Shown in pieces: positions 56,784 through 64,000 of a stretch of DNA of 64,000 nucleotides. The number at the start of each line of letters is the position of its first letter. The stretch's first letter is position 1. The position numbers and the translations under genes are program-made. The notes below the pieces were generated by a model, which was not told where the DNA came from, did not search any database, and worked only from the letters and a program-made list of their open reading frames with translations. Location: positions 62,001 to 126,000 of the forward strand of contig NZ_JASNJD010000002.1 in the NCBI RefSeq assembly GCF_030164425.1, written 5' to 3'. Origin of the DNA: Pseudodonghicola flavimaris (GTDB lineage Bacteria > Pseudomonadota > Alphaproteobacteria > Rhodobacterales > Rhodobacteraceae).

Positions 56784-56812
56784 ATTTGGGAAGAGGACCG
56801 GGCGGTTTCAAG
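56784..56812 (-). promoter_or_regulatory. RpoH (sigma-32)-type promoter of hsp20
   Basis: On the minus strand, CTTGAAA (complement of 56806-56812) and CCCAAAT (complement of 56784-56790) stand 15 bases apart, close to the heat-shock consensus CTTGAAA-N13-15-CCCATnT. The element is about 100 bases upstream of the hsp20 ATG, in the gap to the protease gene. Confidence 0.7.
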
Positions 56813-56847
56813 CCCCCGGAAGCATTGCGGAAAACCGGAAAATCCGC

Positions 56848-57666
56848 TCAGCCGCCGGGGCGCACGAACTTGGCGCCGGTGTCGTTGCGGGCATCCCCCA
56901 CGACCACATGGCCGACACCCGGCGGCGGCGCCTCGGCATAGCCGCGGCCGGCGTCCATGATGGCGCGCAGCAGTTCCATCGGTTCGCCCAGCTCGGTCCC
57001 CAGCGCCACCTGATCGCCGCGCACCTCGGCCTTGGCCGAAACGATGGAAACAATCCGCGGCACACCACCGGCAAAGGAAAAGATCGGCGCCCCGGACGAT
57101 CCGAAATCGACATCGCAGGACATCACCAGAATACCCTCCTGCCGGGCCAGGATACCGCAGACCTCCTGCAGCGTCGGCGCCTCGGCCCGGTCGCGGGCAT
57201 AGGAGACCACGCCGACCTCATCCCCGGATCCGGGGCGGCTGGCAGTGTGGAAAGGCATCACCGTGGTATTGCGGATCGGCTGCGCCAGCTGCAGCAGCGC
57301 CAGATCGTTGCGCACCCGTTCCGAGGTGACGGAGCCGTCGTAGACATAATCGGGATGCACCACCGCGCGCCGCACCCCGCGATAAGCCGAGGCCCGGCCG
57401 TTGCGCCAGCCGGCCCGGAATTCCACCATCTCGGGGCGGATCCGCTGTTTGGTCTTCTTGTCGAACAGGCAATGCGCCGCGGTCAGGACCAGATCGGTAT
57501 CGATCAGCGTACCGGTGCAGAACCCCTTGCCGTCGATGTTCAGCCGCCCCACCGCCTGCCAGGCCCGTCCGGCCTCCAGACTGTCGAGCCGCTGCGGCCG
57601 GGCATCCCCGGCGGCGACCACCACCGGCAGCACTGCCATCGCCACTCCGACCAACCAATGTCGCAC
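56848..57666 (-). CDS. Trypsin-like serine protease, exported
   Basis: A 272-residue S1-family protease: signal peptide (HWLVGVAMAVLPVVVAAGDA), then the chymotrypsin core with catalytic histidine in VLTAAHCLF, aspartate in RVRNDLALLQL, and serine in DFGSSGAPIFSFAGG. The GSSGAP form lacks the classic GDSGGP, as in several bacterial relatives. The GTG start at 57666 has GGAGGG before it. It acts in the periplasm or is secreted; specificity is not predictable. It lies between glcF and hsp20 on the same strand. Confidence 0.88.
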   Translation of the reverse strand: MRHWLVGVAMAVLPVVVAAGDARPQRLDSLEAGRAWQAVGRLNIDGKGFCTGTLIDTDLVLTAAHCLFDKKTKQRIRPEMVEFRAGWRNGRASAYRGVRRAVVHPDYVYDGSVTSERVRNDLALLQLAQPIRNTTVMPFHTASRPGSGDEVGVVSYARDRAEAPTLQEVCGILARQEGILVMSCDVDFGSSGAPIFSFAGGVPRIVSIVSAKAEVRGDQVALGTELGEPMELLRAIMDAGRGYAEAPPPGVGHVVVGDARNDTGAKFVRPGG

Positions 57667-57737
57667 GTTGCCCTCCGTCGTAACCTCCTTCCGGTCTAGG
57701 AAGGGGGTAGGGCGAAAATAGGGCGGCTGTCGGGCAA

Positions 57738-59069
57738 TTACCCGCGCAGATCTGGCACCGATAAGGCGGGATTGTTTCCGCCCCCGCGCGTCAGCGCCGG
57801 CGGCTTCGGCCCGCCCGTGGCCCAATCCAGCAACTCGACCGTATGCACCACCGGAATCCCCGTCGCCGATCCGATCTGCATCATGCAGCCGATATTGCCT
57901 GCGGCGATCAGATCGGGTGACCGGGCCTCCAGCGTCTGCACCTTGCGCGCCTTCAGCTCCGTCGAGATCTCCGGCTGCATCAGGTTGTAGGTCCCGGCCG
58001 AGCCACAGCACAGATGGCTGTCCGCCGGCTCCACCACCCGGAACCCCGCCCGTTTCAACAGAGTCTTGGGATGCGCCTTGATCTTCTGACCGTGCTGCAG
58101 CGAACAGGCGGCGTGATAGGCCACGGTCAGCCCCTGCTCCGCCCCAGCCGGCAGATCCAGCGTCATCAGAAGCTCGCTGATATCCATCGCCCGGGCCGAA
58201 ATCTCCGCCGCCTCCGCCGCCAGCGGATCGTTGCGGAACATATGGCCGTAATCCTTCACCGTGGTGCCGCAGCCCGAGGTATTGATGACGATGGCGTCCA
58301 GCCCGTCCCCGGCGATCTCGGCGCTCCAGGCGCGGATGTTCTTCGCCGCCGCCGCGTGGCTCTCCTCCTCGCGCCCCATATGGTGGGTCAGCGCACCGCA
58401 ACAGCCCGCCCCGCTGGCCACCACCACCTCGCACCCCAGCCGCCGCAGCAGCCGGATGGTGGCATCGTTGATATCGGTGTTCAGTGCCCGCTGCGCGCAG
58501 CCCGTCATCAGCGCCACCCGCTTGCGGCGCGGCGCCAGCGGGGCGAAAACCTGCGGCCGATCGTTCGGGCTGACCGGCGGCACCGTCGCCGGCGCCATGT
58601 CCAGCATCGCCTTCAGCCGCGGATCCGGCATCAGCCCCCGCAACGGCCGCCCCAGCCGCGCCGCCCGCAGCGCCAGCCGGAACCGCCCCGGATAGGGCAG
58701 GATACGCGCCAGCAGCCAGCGCAGCGCCCGGTCGGAAAACGGCCGCCGGTAATGCTGTTCGATATAGGCGCGCGCGTGATCTACCAGATGCATGTAATGC
58801 ACCCCCGAGGGGCAGGTCGTCATGCAGGACAGGCACGAAAGGCAGCGGTCCACGTGCTTGACCGTCTTCTCATCCGGCACACGGGCATTTTCCAGCATAT
58901 CCTTGATCAGGTAGATGCGGCCGCGCGGGCTGTCCAGCTCATCGCCCAGCACCTGATAGGTCGGGCAGGTGGCGGTGCAAAACCCGCAATGCACGCAGGC
59001 CCGCAGAATCTCATTGGCCCGCGCGGTGCCCGGATCCTTCAGCTGCTCTTCCGTGAATACAGTCTGCAT
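57738..59069 (-). CDS. glcF: Glycolate oxidase iron-sulfur subunit
   Basis: GlcF carries electrons from the flavin of GlcD/GlcE to the respiratory chain. The 443-residue protein has two 4Fe-4S motifs (CVHCGFCTATCPTYQ and CLSCLSCMTTCPSGV, residues 27-95) and two CCG domains (SGAGCCGALTHH; LCCGSAGTY). It is last in glcD-glcE-glcF; its start overlaps the glcE stop by one base. Confidence 0.94.
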   Translation of the reverse strand: MQTVFTEEQLKDPGTARANEILRACVHCGFCTATCPTYQVLGDELDSPRGRIYLIKDMLENARVPDEKTVKHVDRCLSCLSCMTTCPSGVHYMHLVDHARAYIEQHYRRPFSDRALRWLLARILPYPGRFRLALRAARLGRPLRGLMPDPRLKAMLDMAPATVPPVSPNDRPQVFAPLAPRRKRVALMTGCAQRALNTDINDATIRLLRRLGCEVVVASGAGCCGALTHHMGREEESHAAAAKNIRAWSAEIAGDGLDAIVINTSGCGTTVKDYGHMFRNDPLAAEAAEISARAMDISELLMTLDLPAGAEQGLTVAYHAACSLQHGQKIKAHPKTLLKRAGFRVVEPADSHLCCGSAGTYNLMQPEISTELKARKVQTLEARSPDLIAAGNIGCMMQIGSATGIPVVHTVELLDWATGGPKPPALTRGGGNNPALSVPDLRG

Positions 59070-60181
59070 CAGCCCATCACCCCCGGATTGAGGATCCCGC
59101 GGGGATCGAATTTCGCCCTCAGCCCCCGGGCCAGCATCGCCAGCGGCGCCGGCTGCGGCTCCACCCGGCCCAGTTGCGCCCGTGTCTCGGCAGACGCCCG
59201 CACCAGCGTGGCATGACCGTCATAGGCCCCGGCCCGCGCCCGCAGATCGTCGCCCTCGGGCGTCAGCGCCCAGATCAGCCCGCCGCCCCAGTCGAACAGC
59301 AGCCGCTCCGCCCCGATCCGCGCCGCCAGCGCCGGCGCCTCCGACGGCTTGCACGAGATCCGCCAGACATCCCCCGGCAGGCCGTGAAACGCCGCCACAT
59401 CGCGAATGCCCTGCCACAGGCGGGCCGACGCCGCCGCCGACAGCCGCTGCGCCTCCCCCGCCAGATCGCCGGCCAGCTCCGCCGCCAGCCGCTCCAGCCG
59501 ATAGCCAACCGAAGCCTCGAACCCCTCGACCCGCAGCAGCGCCAGACCGCGCCCGGGATCATAGGCGGCGCCCGACACCTCATAGGGCGTCCCCAGCGCC
59601 GCGGAGAGCAGCGCCACCGCCGCCGCCGCATCCGGCACCGCGATCTCCAGGCTGGCTTCGGTCTCCGGCCGAGGCAGCACCTTCAGCGCCACCTCGCTCA
59701 GAACCCCCAGCGTGCCATGGGCCCCGGCCATCAGCTTGACCAGATCGTAGCCGGTGACATTCTTCATCACCCGACCACCGTTGCGCAGGATCTGCCCGGC
59801 CCCGTCGACGAAACGCACGCCCAGCAGGAAATCCCGCGCCGCCCCCGCCTGGATCCGCCGCGGGCCCGAGATATTGGCGGCGAAGATCCCGCCCAGTGTC
59901 GGCGCCCCCGCCGTGCCCATCAGCCCGCGATGATCCATCGGCTCGAAGGCCAGCCGCTGATTCTCCGCCGCCAGCGCCGCCTCTACCTCGGCCAGCGGCG
60001 TCCCCGCCCCGGCCACCAGGGTCAGCGCCCCGGGCTCGTAGAGACTGATCCCCGCCAGCCCGCCGGTTTCCAGGCGCGCGCCCGCTGCACCGACCCCCCG
60101 GGTGCCACCGCCGCGTATCTCCAGCGGCCCCGCCGCGTCGCGGATCGCCTCCGCCAGCTCCGCTTCCGTTTCCGGCCTCAT
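59069..60181 (-). CDS. glcE: Glycolate oxidase FAD-binding subunit
   Basis: A 370-residue PCMH-type FAD protein lacking the C-terminal catalytic part of GlcD. It has LEIRGGGTRGVGAAG near residue 17, FEPMDHRGLMGTAGAPTLGG near residue 78 and a C-terminal section ILNPGVMG. It pairs with GlcD in the oxidase. An 88-base gap with a dispersed repeat separates it from glcD. Confidence 0.9.
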   Translation of the reverse strand: MRPETEAELAEAIRDAAGPLEIRGGGTRGVGAAGARLETGGLAGISLYEPGALTLVAGAGTPLAEVEAALAAENQRLAFEPMDHRGLMGTAGAPTLGGIFAANISGPRRIQAGAARDFLLGVRFVDGAGQILRNGGRVMKNVTGYDLVKLMAGAHGTLGVLSEVALKVLPRPETEASLEIAVPDAAAAVALLSAALGTPYEVSGAAYDPGRGLALLRVEGFEASVGYRLERLAAELAGDLAGEAQRLSAAASARLWQGIRDVAAFHGLPGDVWRISCKPSEAPALAARIGAERLLFDWGGGLIWALTPEGDDLRARAGAYDGHATLVRASAETRAQLGRVEPQPAPLAMLARGLRAKFDPRGILNPGVMG

Positions 60182-60202
60182 GTCCTCATCCCGCCCAAAT
60201 CG

Positions 60203-60256
60203 TCTTTTTCTGGCTCAAAATATCCCGGGGGAGTCGCGCGCGACCGCGCGCGGCGC
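60203..60256 (+). repeat. Dispersed repeat copy inside the glc operon
   Basis: GTCTTTTTCTGGCTCAAAAT then ATCCCGGGGG, followed by CG-rich self-complementary sequence (CGCGCGCG-AC-CGCGCGCG). It lies between glcD and glcE, oriented against the operon. Core shared with 19872 and 46006. Confidence 0.7.
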
Positions 60257-60269
60257 GGGCAACGCCCCC

Positions 60270-61718
60270 TCACTCCGCCGCCAGCCGCGGCTGCCGCCGG
60301 CTGGCCGTCACCTCCAGCGGGAACACCTTCGCCGGGTTCAGCAGCCACGCCGGGTCGAAGACATCCTTCACCCAGAGCTGCGCCTCCAGATCGCCGGGAC
60401 CGTATTGATGCCCCATCAGATCGCGTTTCTCGACCCCGACCCCATGCTCCCCGGTCAGGCAGCCGCCCGCCTCGACGCAGAGCTTCAGGATCTCCGCCCC
60501 CAGCGCCTCGCACAGTTCCAGCTGGCCGGGGGTATTGGCGTCGAACAGGATCAGCGGATGCATGTTGCCGTCGCCGGCATGGAACACATTCGCCACCTCC
60601 AGCCCGAAACTCTCGGACAGCTCGCCGATCCGCCGCAGCACCATCGGCAGCGACGACACCGGGATGGTGCCATCGAGGCACATGTAATCGTTGATCTGCC
60701 CCATGGCGCCGAAGGCCGACTTGCGGCCCAGCCAGATCCGCGCTGCCTCGTCCTCATCCGCCGCCTCGCGGATCTCCACCGGATCGTGGCGCGCCGCGAT
60801 CGCCTTGATCAGATCCAGCTGATGCGCGATCTCGGCCTCAGATCCCTCCACCTCGATGATCAGCAGCGCCTCGCAATCGGGGTATCCGGCATGGGCGAAG
60901 GCCTCGGTGGCACGGATACAGGGGCGGTCCATGAATTCGATCGCCACCGGCAGCACCCCGGCCTTGATGATGTCCGACACGCAGGCGCCCGCCACCTCGG
61001 AACTGTCGAAGCCCATCAGCACCGGCAGCGCCCCCTCGGGCTTGCGCAGAATCCGCAGCGTGGCTTCGGTCACCACCCCGAGCTGCCCTTCGGAGCCGCA
61101 GATCACCCCCAGGAGATCGAGACCGCCGGCATCCAGATGCGCGCCGCCGATCTCGACCACGGTGCCATCCATCAGCACCAGGGTGACCCCCAGCAGGTTG
61201 TTGGTGGTCACCCCGTATTTCAGGCAATGCGCCCCACCGGAGTTCATCGCCACATTGCCGGCGATGGCGCAGGCCAGCTGGCTCGACGGATCGGGAGCAT
61301 AGAAGAACGCCTCCGCCTCCACCGCGCCAGTGACGCTCAGGTTGGTGCGCCCGGTCTCGACGCGAATGACGCGGTTGGCGTAATCGGTCTCCAGCACCCG
61401 GTTCATCCGCGCCACGCCCAGGATGACGCAATCCGCCGTCGGCAGCGCCCCGCCGGCCAGCGAGGTGCCCGAACCGCGCGGCACCACCGGCACGCCTTCC
61501 TCATGGCAGATCTTCAGAACCGCCGCGACCTCCGCGGTCGATCCCGGCAGAACGGCCATCAGCGGCGGGCATTTGTAGGCGGTCAGCGCATCGCATTCAT
61601 AGGCCCGCGTCTCCGCCGGGTCATGGATCACCGCATCCGCCGGCAGAACCTGCGACAGGCGCGCGATCAGACGGTCCTTGCGGGCGATGACCGCAGAGTC
61701 GGGCTGTGGCATCTGCAT
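60270..61718 (-). CDS. glcD: Glycolate oxidase catalytic FAD subunit
   Basis: GlcD oxidises glycolate to glyoxylate. The 482-residue FAD-linked oxidase has the PCMH FAD site (VPVVPRGSGTSLAGGALP, near residue 95), and C-terminal oxidase signatures FHAGDGNMHPLILFD and LTGEHGVGVEKRDLMG. It heads the glcDEF operon; a GntR-like operator lies just upstream. D-lactate dehydrogenases of the same fold are an alternative, but glcEF context fits glycolate. Confidence 0.93.
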   Translation of the reverse strand: MQMPQPDSAVIARKDRLIARLSQVLPADAVIHDPAETRAYECDALTAYKCPPLMAVLPGSTAEVAAVLKICHEEGVPVVPRGSGTSLAGGALPTADCVILGVARMNRVLETDYANRVIRVETGRTNLSVTGAVEAEAFFYAPDPSSQLACAIAGNVAMNSGGAHCLKYGVTTNNLLGVTLVLMDGTVVEIGGAHLDAGGLDLLGVICGSEGQLGVVTEATLRILRKPEGALPVLMGFDSSEVAGACVSDIIKAGVLPVAIEFMDRPCIRATEAFAHAGYPDCEALLIIEVEGSEAEIAHQLDLIKAIAARHDPVEIREAADEDEAARIWLGRKSAFGAMGQINDYMCLDGTIPVSSLPMVLRRIGELSESFGLEVANVFHAGDGNMHPLILFDANTPGQLELCEALGAEILKLCVEAGGCLTGEHGVGVEKRDLMGHQYGPGDLEAQLWVKDVFDPAWLLNPAKVFPLEVTASRRQPRLAAE

Positions 61719-61736
61719 GGCGCTGGCTCCTCCCTT

Positions 61737-61757
61737 TTGGTAAATTCATATGACCAA
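61737..61757. promoter_or_regulatory. GntR/FadR-type operator candidate for glcDEF
   Basis: The inverted repeat TTGGT-N11-ACCAA sits 19 bases upstream of the glcD ATG, in an AT-rich window. Half sites match those of FadR-subfamily GntR regulators such as PdhR, LldR and GlcC, which often control glycolate or lactate oxidation. No such regulator gene is in the window. Confidence 0.6.
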
Positions 61758-61802
61758 TTTGCCCTGATGACAAGGGCCGCGCTTTGCCTCAGGGTCTGGC
61801 AC

Positions 61803-62534
61803 ATGACCTGGATCGCCCCGTTCACCCTGTTCTCCGCACTGGATTACGCCGCCCTCGGCCTGCTGCTGGTCGCTTGGATCGGCATCGGCTGGCGAATCGA
61901 AAACCCCTCGCCGAAGCAGCCCTCGGTGGCCGAACTGATGGCGGATTTCCGGCGCGAATGGATGCGGCAGCTGGTGACGCGGCAGCCGCGGATCTTCGAT
62001 TCCAACCTGATCGGCAACCTGCGGCAGAGCACCGCCTTCTTCGCCTCGGCGACAATGATTGCCCTCGGCGGCGGCATGGCGCTGGTCCGCAACCCGGACC
62101 CGGTCGAGGGGCTGGCCAGCGATCTGGCGATTTCCCCCGCGCCGCCGGTGGTCTGGGAAATCAAGCTGCTGCTGGCGCTCCTGTTCCTGACCGCCGCCTT
62201 CCTGAAGTTCGTCTGGGCCAACCGGCTGTTCGGCTATTGCTCGGTGGTGATGGGCGCGGTGCCCAACGATCCGCTGGATCCGATGGCCTATCCGCGCGCC
62301 GATCAGGCAGCCGAACTCTGCATCAGCGCCGCGCGCAGCTTCAACCGCGGCCTGCGCACCACCTATTTCGCCCTGACCGCCGCCACCTGGCTGATGGGCC
62401 CCCAGGCGCTGATTCTCGCCACGCTGCTGACACTGACCATGATCTACCGGCGCGAATTCGGCTCCGCCTCGCGCGGGGTGCTGCTGCGCATGCCCCTGGA
62501 CCTCGCGGACCGGGACCTTTCCAACCGGCCCTGA
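61803..62534 (+). CDS. DUF599-family membrane protein
   Basis: A 243-residue integral protein with about four to five hydrophobic helices (e.g. LLLVAWIGIGW, SATMIALGGGMALV, LLLALLFLTAAFLKFVW, TAATWLMGPQALILATLLTL). SPKQPSVAELMADFRREWMRQL near the start and YFALTAATWLMGP near the end are recognised DUF599 features. Function unknown. It is divergent from glcD with a GntR-like site between them. Confidence 0.82.
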   Translation: MTWIAPFTLFSALDYAALGLLLVAWIGIGWRIENPSPKQPSVAELMADFRREWMRQLVTRQPRIFDSNLIGNLRQSTAFFASATMIALGGGMALVRNPDPVEGLASDLAISPAPPVVWEIKLLLALLFLTAAFLKFVWANRLFGYCSVVMGAVPNDPLDPMAYPRADQAAELCISAARSFNRGLRTTYFALTAATWLMGPQALILATLLTLTMIYRREFGSASRGVLLRMPLDLADRDLSNRP

Positions 62535-62535
62535 G

Positions 62536-62588
62536 CCTTCTTCTCTGTCCAAATACTCCCGCCGGAGGCACGCGGGCCCCGCCCGCGT
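62536..62588 (+). repeat. Dispersed repeat copy (CTTCTTCTCTG...AAATACTC type)
   Basis: CCTTCTTCTCTGTCCAAATA then CTCCCGCCGG, followed by hairpin CGCGGGC-CCC-GCCCGCG, beginning two bases after the DUF599 stop. The same core occurs as an inverted pair at 44981-45068. Confidence 0.7.
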
Positions 62589-62676
62589 TCCAGCTCCGAT
62601 ATCCGGCGCCAGGATCAGGCCCCAAAAACAGACCCCAGATTCAAACGCCAGAATCAGCCAGAATCAGACGCCGAAA

Positions 62677-63147
62677 TCAAACCCGATGATAGGGGGAGCC
62701 GGCCAGAATCGTGGCGGCACGGTAAAGCTGTTCAGTCAGCATCAGCCGAGCCAGCATATGCGGCCAGACCATCTTGCCGAAGGACAGGCTGAAGTCGGCC
62801 TCGGCCCGCAGGCCGGGGTCGATGCCATCGGCGCCGCCGATCACCAGCGCCAGATCGCCACGGCCCTGATCGCGCCAGCCGGCGATCCGGTCGGCGAACT
62901 CCGGCGAGGAGATCAGCTTGCCGCGTTCATCGAGGGTACAGAGTACCGCCCCCGTCGGCAGCGCCCGGCGCAACAACTGCGCCTCCGCCGCCATGCCGGC
63001 ATTCTTGCGGTCCTCGACCTCGACAATCTCCGCCGGGCCCAGACCCAGCGCCCGCCCGGTGCGGTCGAACCGTGTCAGGTAATCGTCGATCAGGGTTTTC
63101 TCGGGGCCGGCCCGCAACCGGCCGACCGCGCAGATGCGGATACGCAT
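62677..63147 (-). CDS. rlmH: 23S rRNA (pseudouridine1915-N3)-methyltransferase
   Basis: RlmH methylates pseudouridine 1915 of 23S rRNA in the mature 70S ribosome. The 156-residue SPOUT protein shows LALVIGGADGIDPGLR near residue 100 (knot region) and the C-terminal signature WPHMLARLMLTEQLYRAATI followed by GSPYH. It follows rsfS on the same strand, as in many bacteria. Confidence 0.95.
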   Translation of the reverse strand: MRIRICAVGRLRAGPEKTLIDDYLTRFDRTGRALGLGPAEIVEVEDRKNAGMAAEAQLLRRALPTGAVLCTLDERGKLISSPEFADRIAGWRDQGRGDLALVIGGADGIDPGLRAEADFSLSFGKMVWPHMLARLMLTEQLYRAATILAGSPYHRV

Positions 63148-63283
63148 GAGGAGGATCCTTAAGAACGGGCAAATCGGGCAGATCGGGGCTCAGCGCCGTC
63201 TGGGTCCGGCAAACTCCGGTCCCGGGCATACACCCGATATGGCCCGGGCACACCGGGTCTGCCCTGCGGGCGGGCCTCAGGCC

Positions 63284-63640
63284 TCAGCGGCTAGCCGGGC
63301 TCTGCGGCACCCACATCTTTTCCAGCTGATAGAATTCGCGCACTTCCGGACGGAAGAGATGCACGATCACGTCGCCGGTATCGATCAGCACCCAATCGCC
63401 GATGTCCTTGCCCTCGACCTTGGCAACGATACCACAGTCGCGCTTCAGCCGTTCCACCAGCTTCTCGGCGATGGCAGCGACCTGACGGGTCGACCGACCG
63501 GAAGCGATCACCATGTAATCGCCGATCGAGGACCGGCCGCGCAGGTCGACCTGCACGATGTCTTCGGCCTTGTCATCTTCGAGAGAGGAAAGGATACGCG
63601 CCAGCTGAGCATCGCTGGAAGGCAGGGGTTGGGCCGCCAT
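63284..63640 (-). CDS. rsfS: Ribosomal silencing factor RsfS
   Basis: RsfS binds ribosomal protein uL14 and blocks subunit joining when nutrients are low. The 118-residue protein carries LDDKAEDIVQVDLRGRSSIG-like consensus, SGRSTRQVAAIAEKL and EGKDIGDWVLIDTGDVIVH. I used the ATG at 63640, but it has no ribosome site; a GGAGGA sits 7 bases before an in-frame CTG at 63691, which would add 17 residues. Confidence 0.92.
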   Translation of the reverse strand: MAAQPLPSSDAQLARILSSLEDDKAEDIVQVDLRGRSSIGDYMVIASGRSTRQVAAIAEKLVERLKRDCGIVAKVEGKDIGDWVLIDTGDVIVHLFRPEVREFYQLEKMWVPQSPASR

Positions 63641-63807
63641 GACGCCGGCCCGATCATCAGCGGAAAGAGCCGCTTCTGCGTGGGGTGACAGGACTGTGTC
63701 CTCCGTTTGATGCGCCGGCCTGACCCCCGGCGCGGGGTTCTTTAAAGGTAGCAAGCCGAAACGGAAATTTCAATGAAACCGCATCGGGCCGCGGTACATG
63801 GGTGGAA

Positions 63808-64000
63808 TCACCTGGTCCCCTCCTCCACCCCCGGCGTCCGGAGGGCCGTCGAAGGGTCGTTCAGGTGCCGCACTTCGCGCTGCGGGAAGGGGATCGAAAT
63901 GCCTTCGGCCTTGAACGCGTCCCAGAGCGCGAGGAACACATTGCCGCGGATATTGGTCAGCCCGTCCGAGGGGTCGGTGATCCAGAACCGCAGCACGTAA
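63808..64000 (-). CDS. MscS-type mechanosensitive channel, C-terminal part
   Basis: The gene runs off the right edge; only the last 63 residues and stop are visible. LRFWITDPSDGLTNIRGNVF and LWDAFKAEGISIPFPQREVR match the C-terminal cytoplasmic domain of MscS-family channels, which relieve osmotic pressure. Beginning and membrane region are outside the window. Confidence 0.8.
   Translation of the reverse strand, partial: YVLRFWITDPSDGLTNIRGNVFLALWDAFKAEGISIPFPQREVRHLNDPSTALRTPGVEEGTR

Overview
The window is visibly GC-rich, densely packed DNA of an alphaproteobacterium, most likely Rhodobacterales (Rhodobacteraceae/Paracoccaceae). The evidence is an xsc/pta taurine-type sulfonate module, a split MnmD/MnmC-like pair, a DUF1523 protein, a DUF5928-type glycosyltransferase next to a sulfotransferase, glnK-amtB, and several short dispersed palindromic repeats of the kind common in these genomes. 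The genus cannot be resolved from the sequence alone. About 70 protein genes are supported. I see no rRNA, tRNA, CRISPR array, prophage, integrase or transposase, so this reads as ordinary chromosome with accessory spots. Database identities are by recognition only; no search was run.

Layout. 1-4.6 kb: xsc (cut by the left edge), a convergent short pta, a 377-aa citrate/methylcitrate synthase and dapA; together xsc, pta and the synthase give a route from sulfoacetaldehyde through acetyl phosphate and acetyl-CoA to citrate. 4.8-11.2 kb: slt, an EamA exporter overlapping mnmD, the divergent FAD half of MnmC, a VOC protein, an FMN reductase and an OmpA-like lipoprotein. 11.4-17.6 kb: a WYL regulator facing a 67-aa gene across a CTGACA-N6-TGTCAG operator, a sulfotransferase, an Ada-like protein, the nth/adenosine kinase/GNAT operon, a small lipoprotein and rppH. 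17.7-24.8 kb: an FadH-like reductase, a NIPSNAP/ABM pair facing an ArsR regulator across a perfect 10-bp-arm palindrome, a LysR regulator, an OmpA protein, an AhpD-like protein and a GNAT. 24.8-33.5 kb: a CinA-like protein, sfsA, map, rsmD with a ferredoxin reductase, a peroxiredoxin, and a coupled ridA/gdpD/FemAB-like/phhB operon.

33.5-45 kb: type I secretion adaptor and ABC exporter, mlaA-mlaC, a class A penicillin-binding protein, glnK-amtB, an aromatic aminotransferase and sseA. 45-50.3 kb: an inverted pair of dispersed repeats, a broken ImuA-like remnant, smpB, a divergent sulfotransferase/glycosyltransferase pair, and small membrane or exported proteins. 50.4-57.7 kb: a DUF442/sulfide:quinone oxidoreductase fusion, a clear creatinase, a succinate-semialdehyde dehydrogenase, a globin-like protein lacking the proximal histidine, hsp20 with a heat-shock-type promoter, and a trypsin-like protease. 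57.7-64 kb: the glycolate oxidase operon glcDEF behind a GntR-like operator, a DUF599 membrane protein, rlmH, rsfS and the C-terminus of an MscS-type channel.

Most promising for follow-up: the heme-ligand-deficient globin with an orphan terminator on its opposite strand, the two regulator/operator pairs controlling poorly understood small proteins (WYL/67-aa and ArsR/NIPSNAP-ABM), the DUF442-SQR fusion, and the two-subfamily dispersed repeat.
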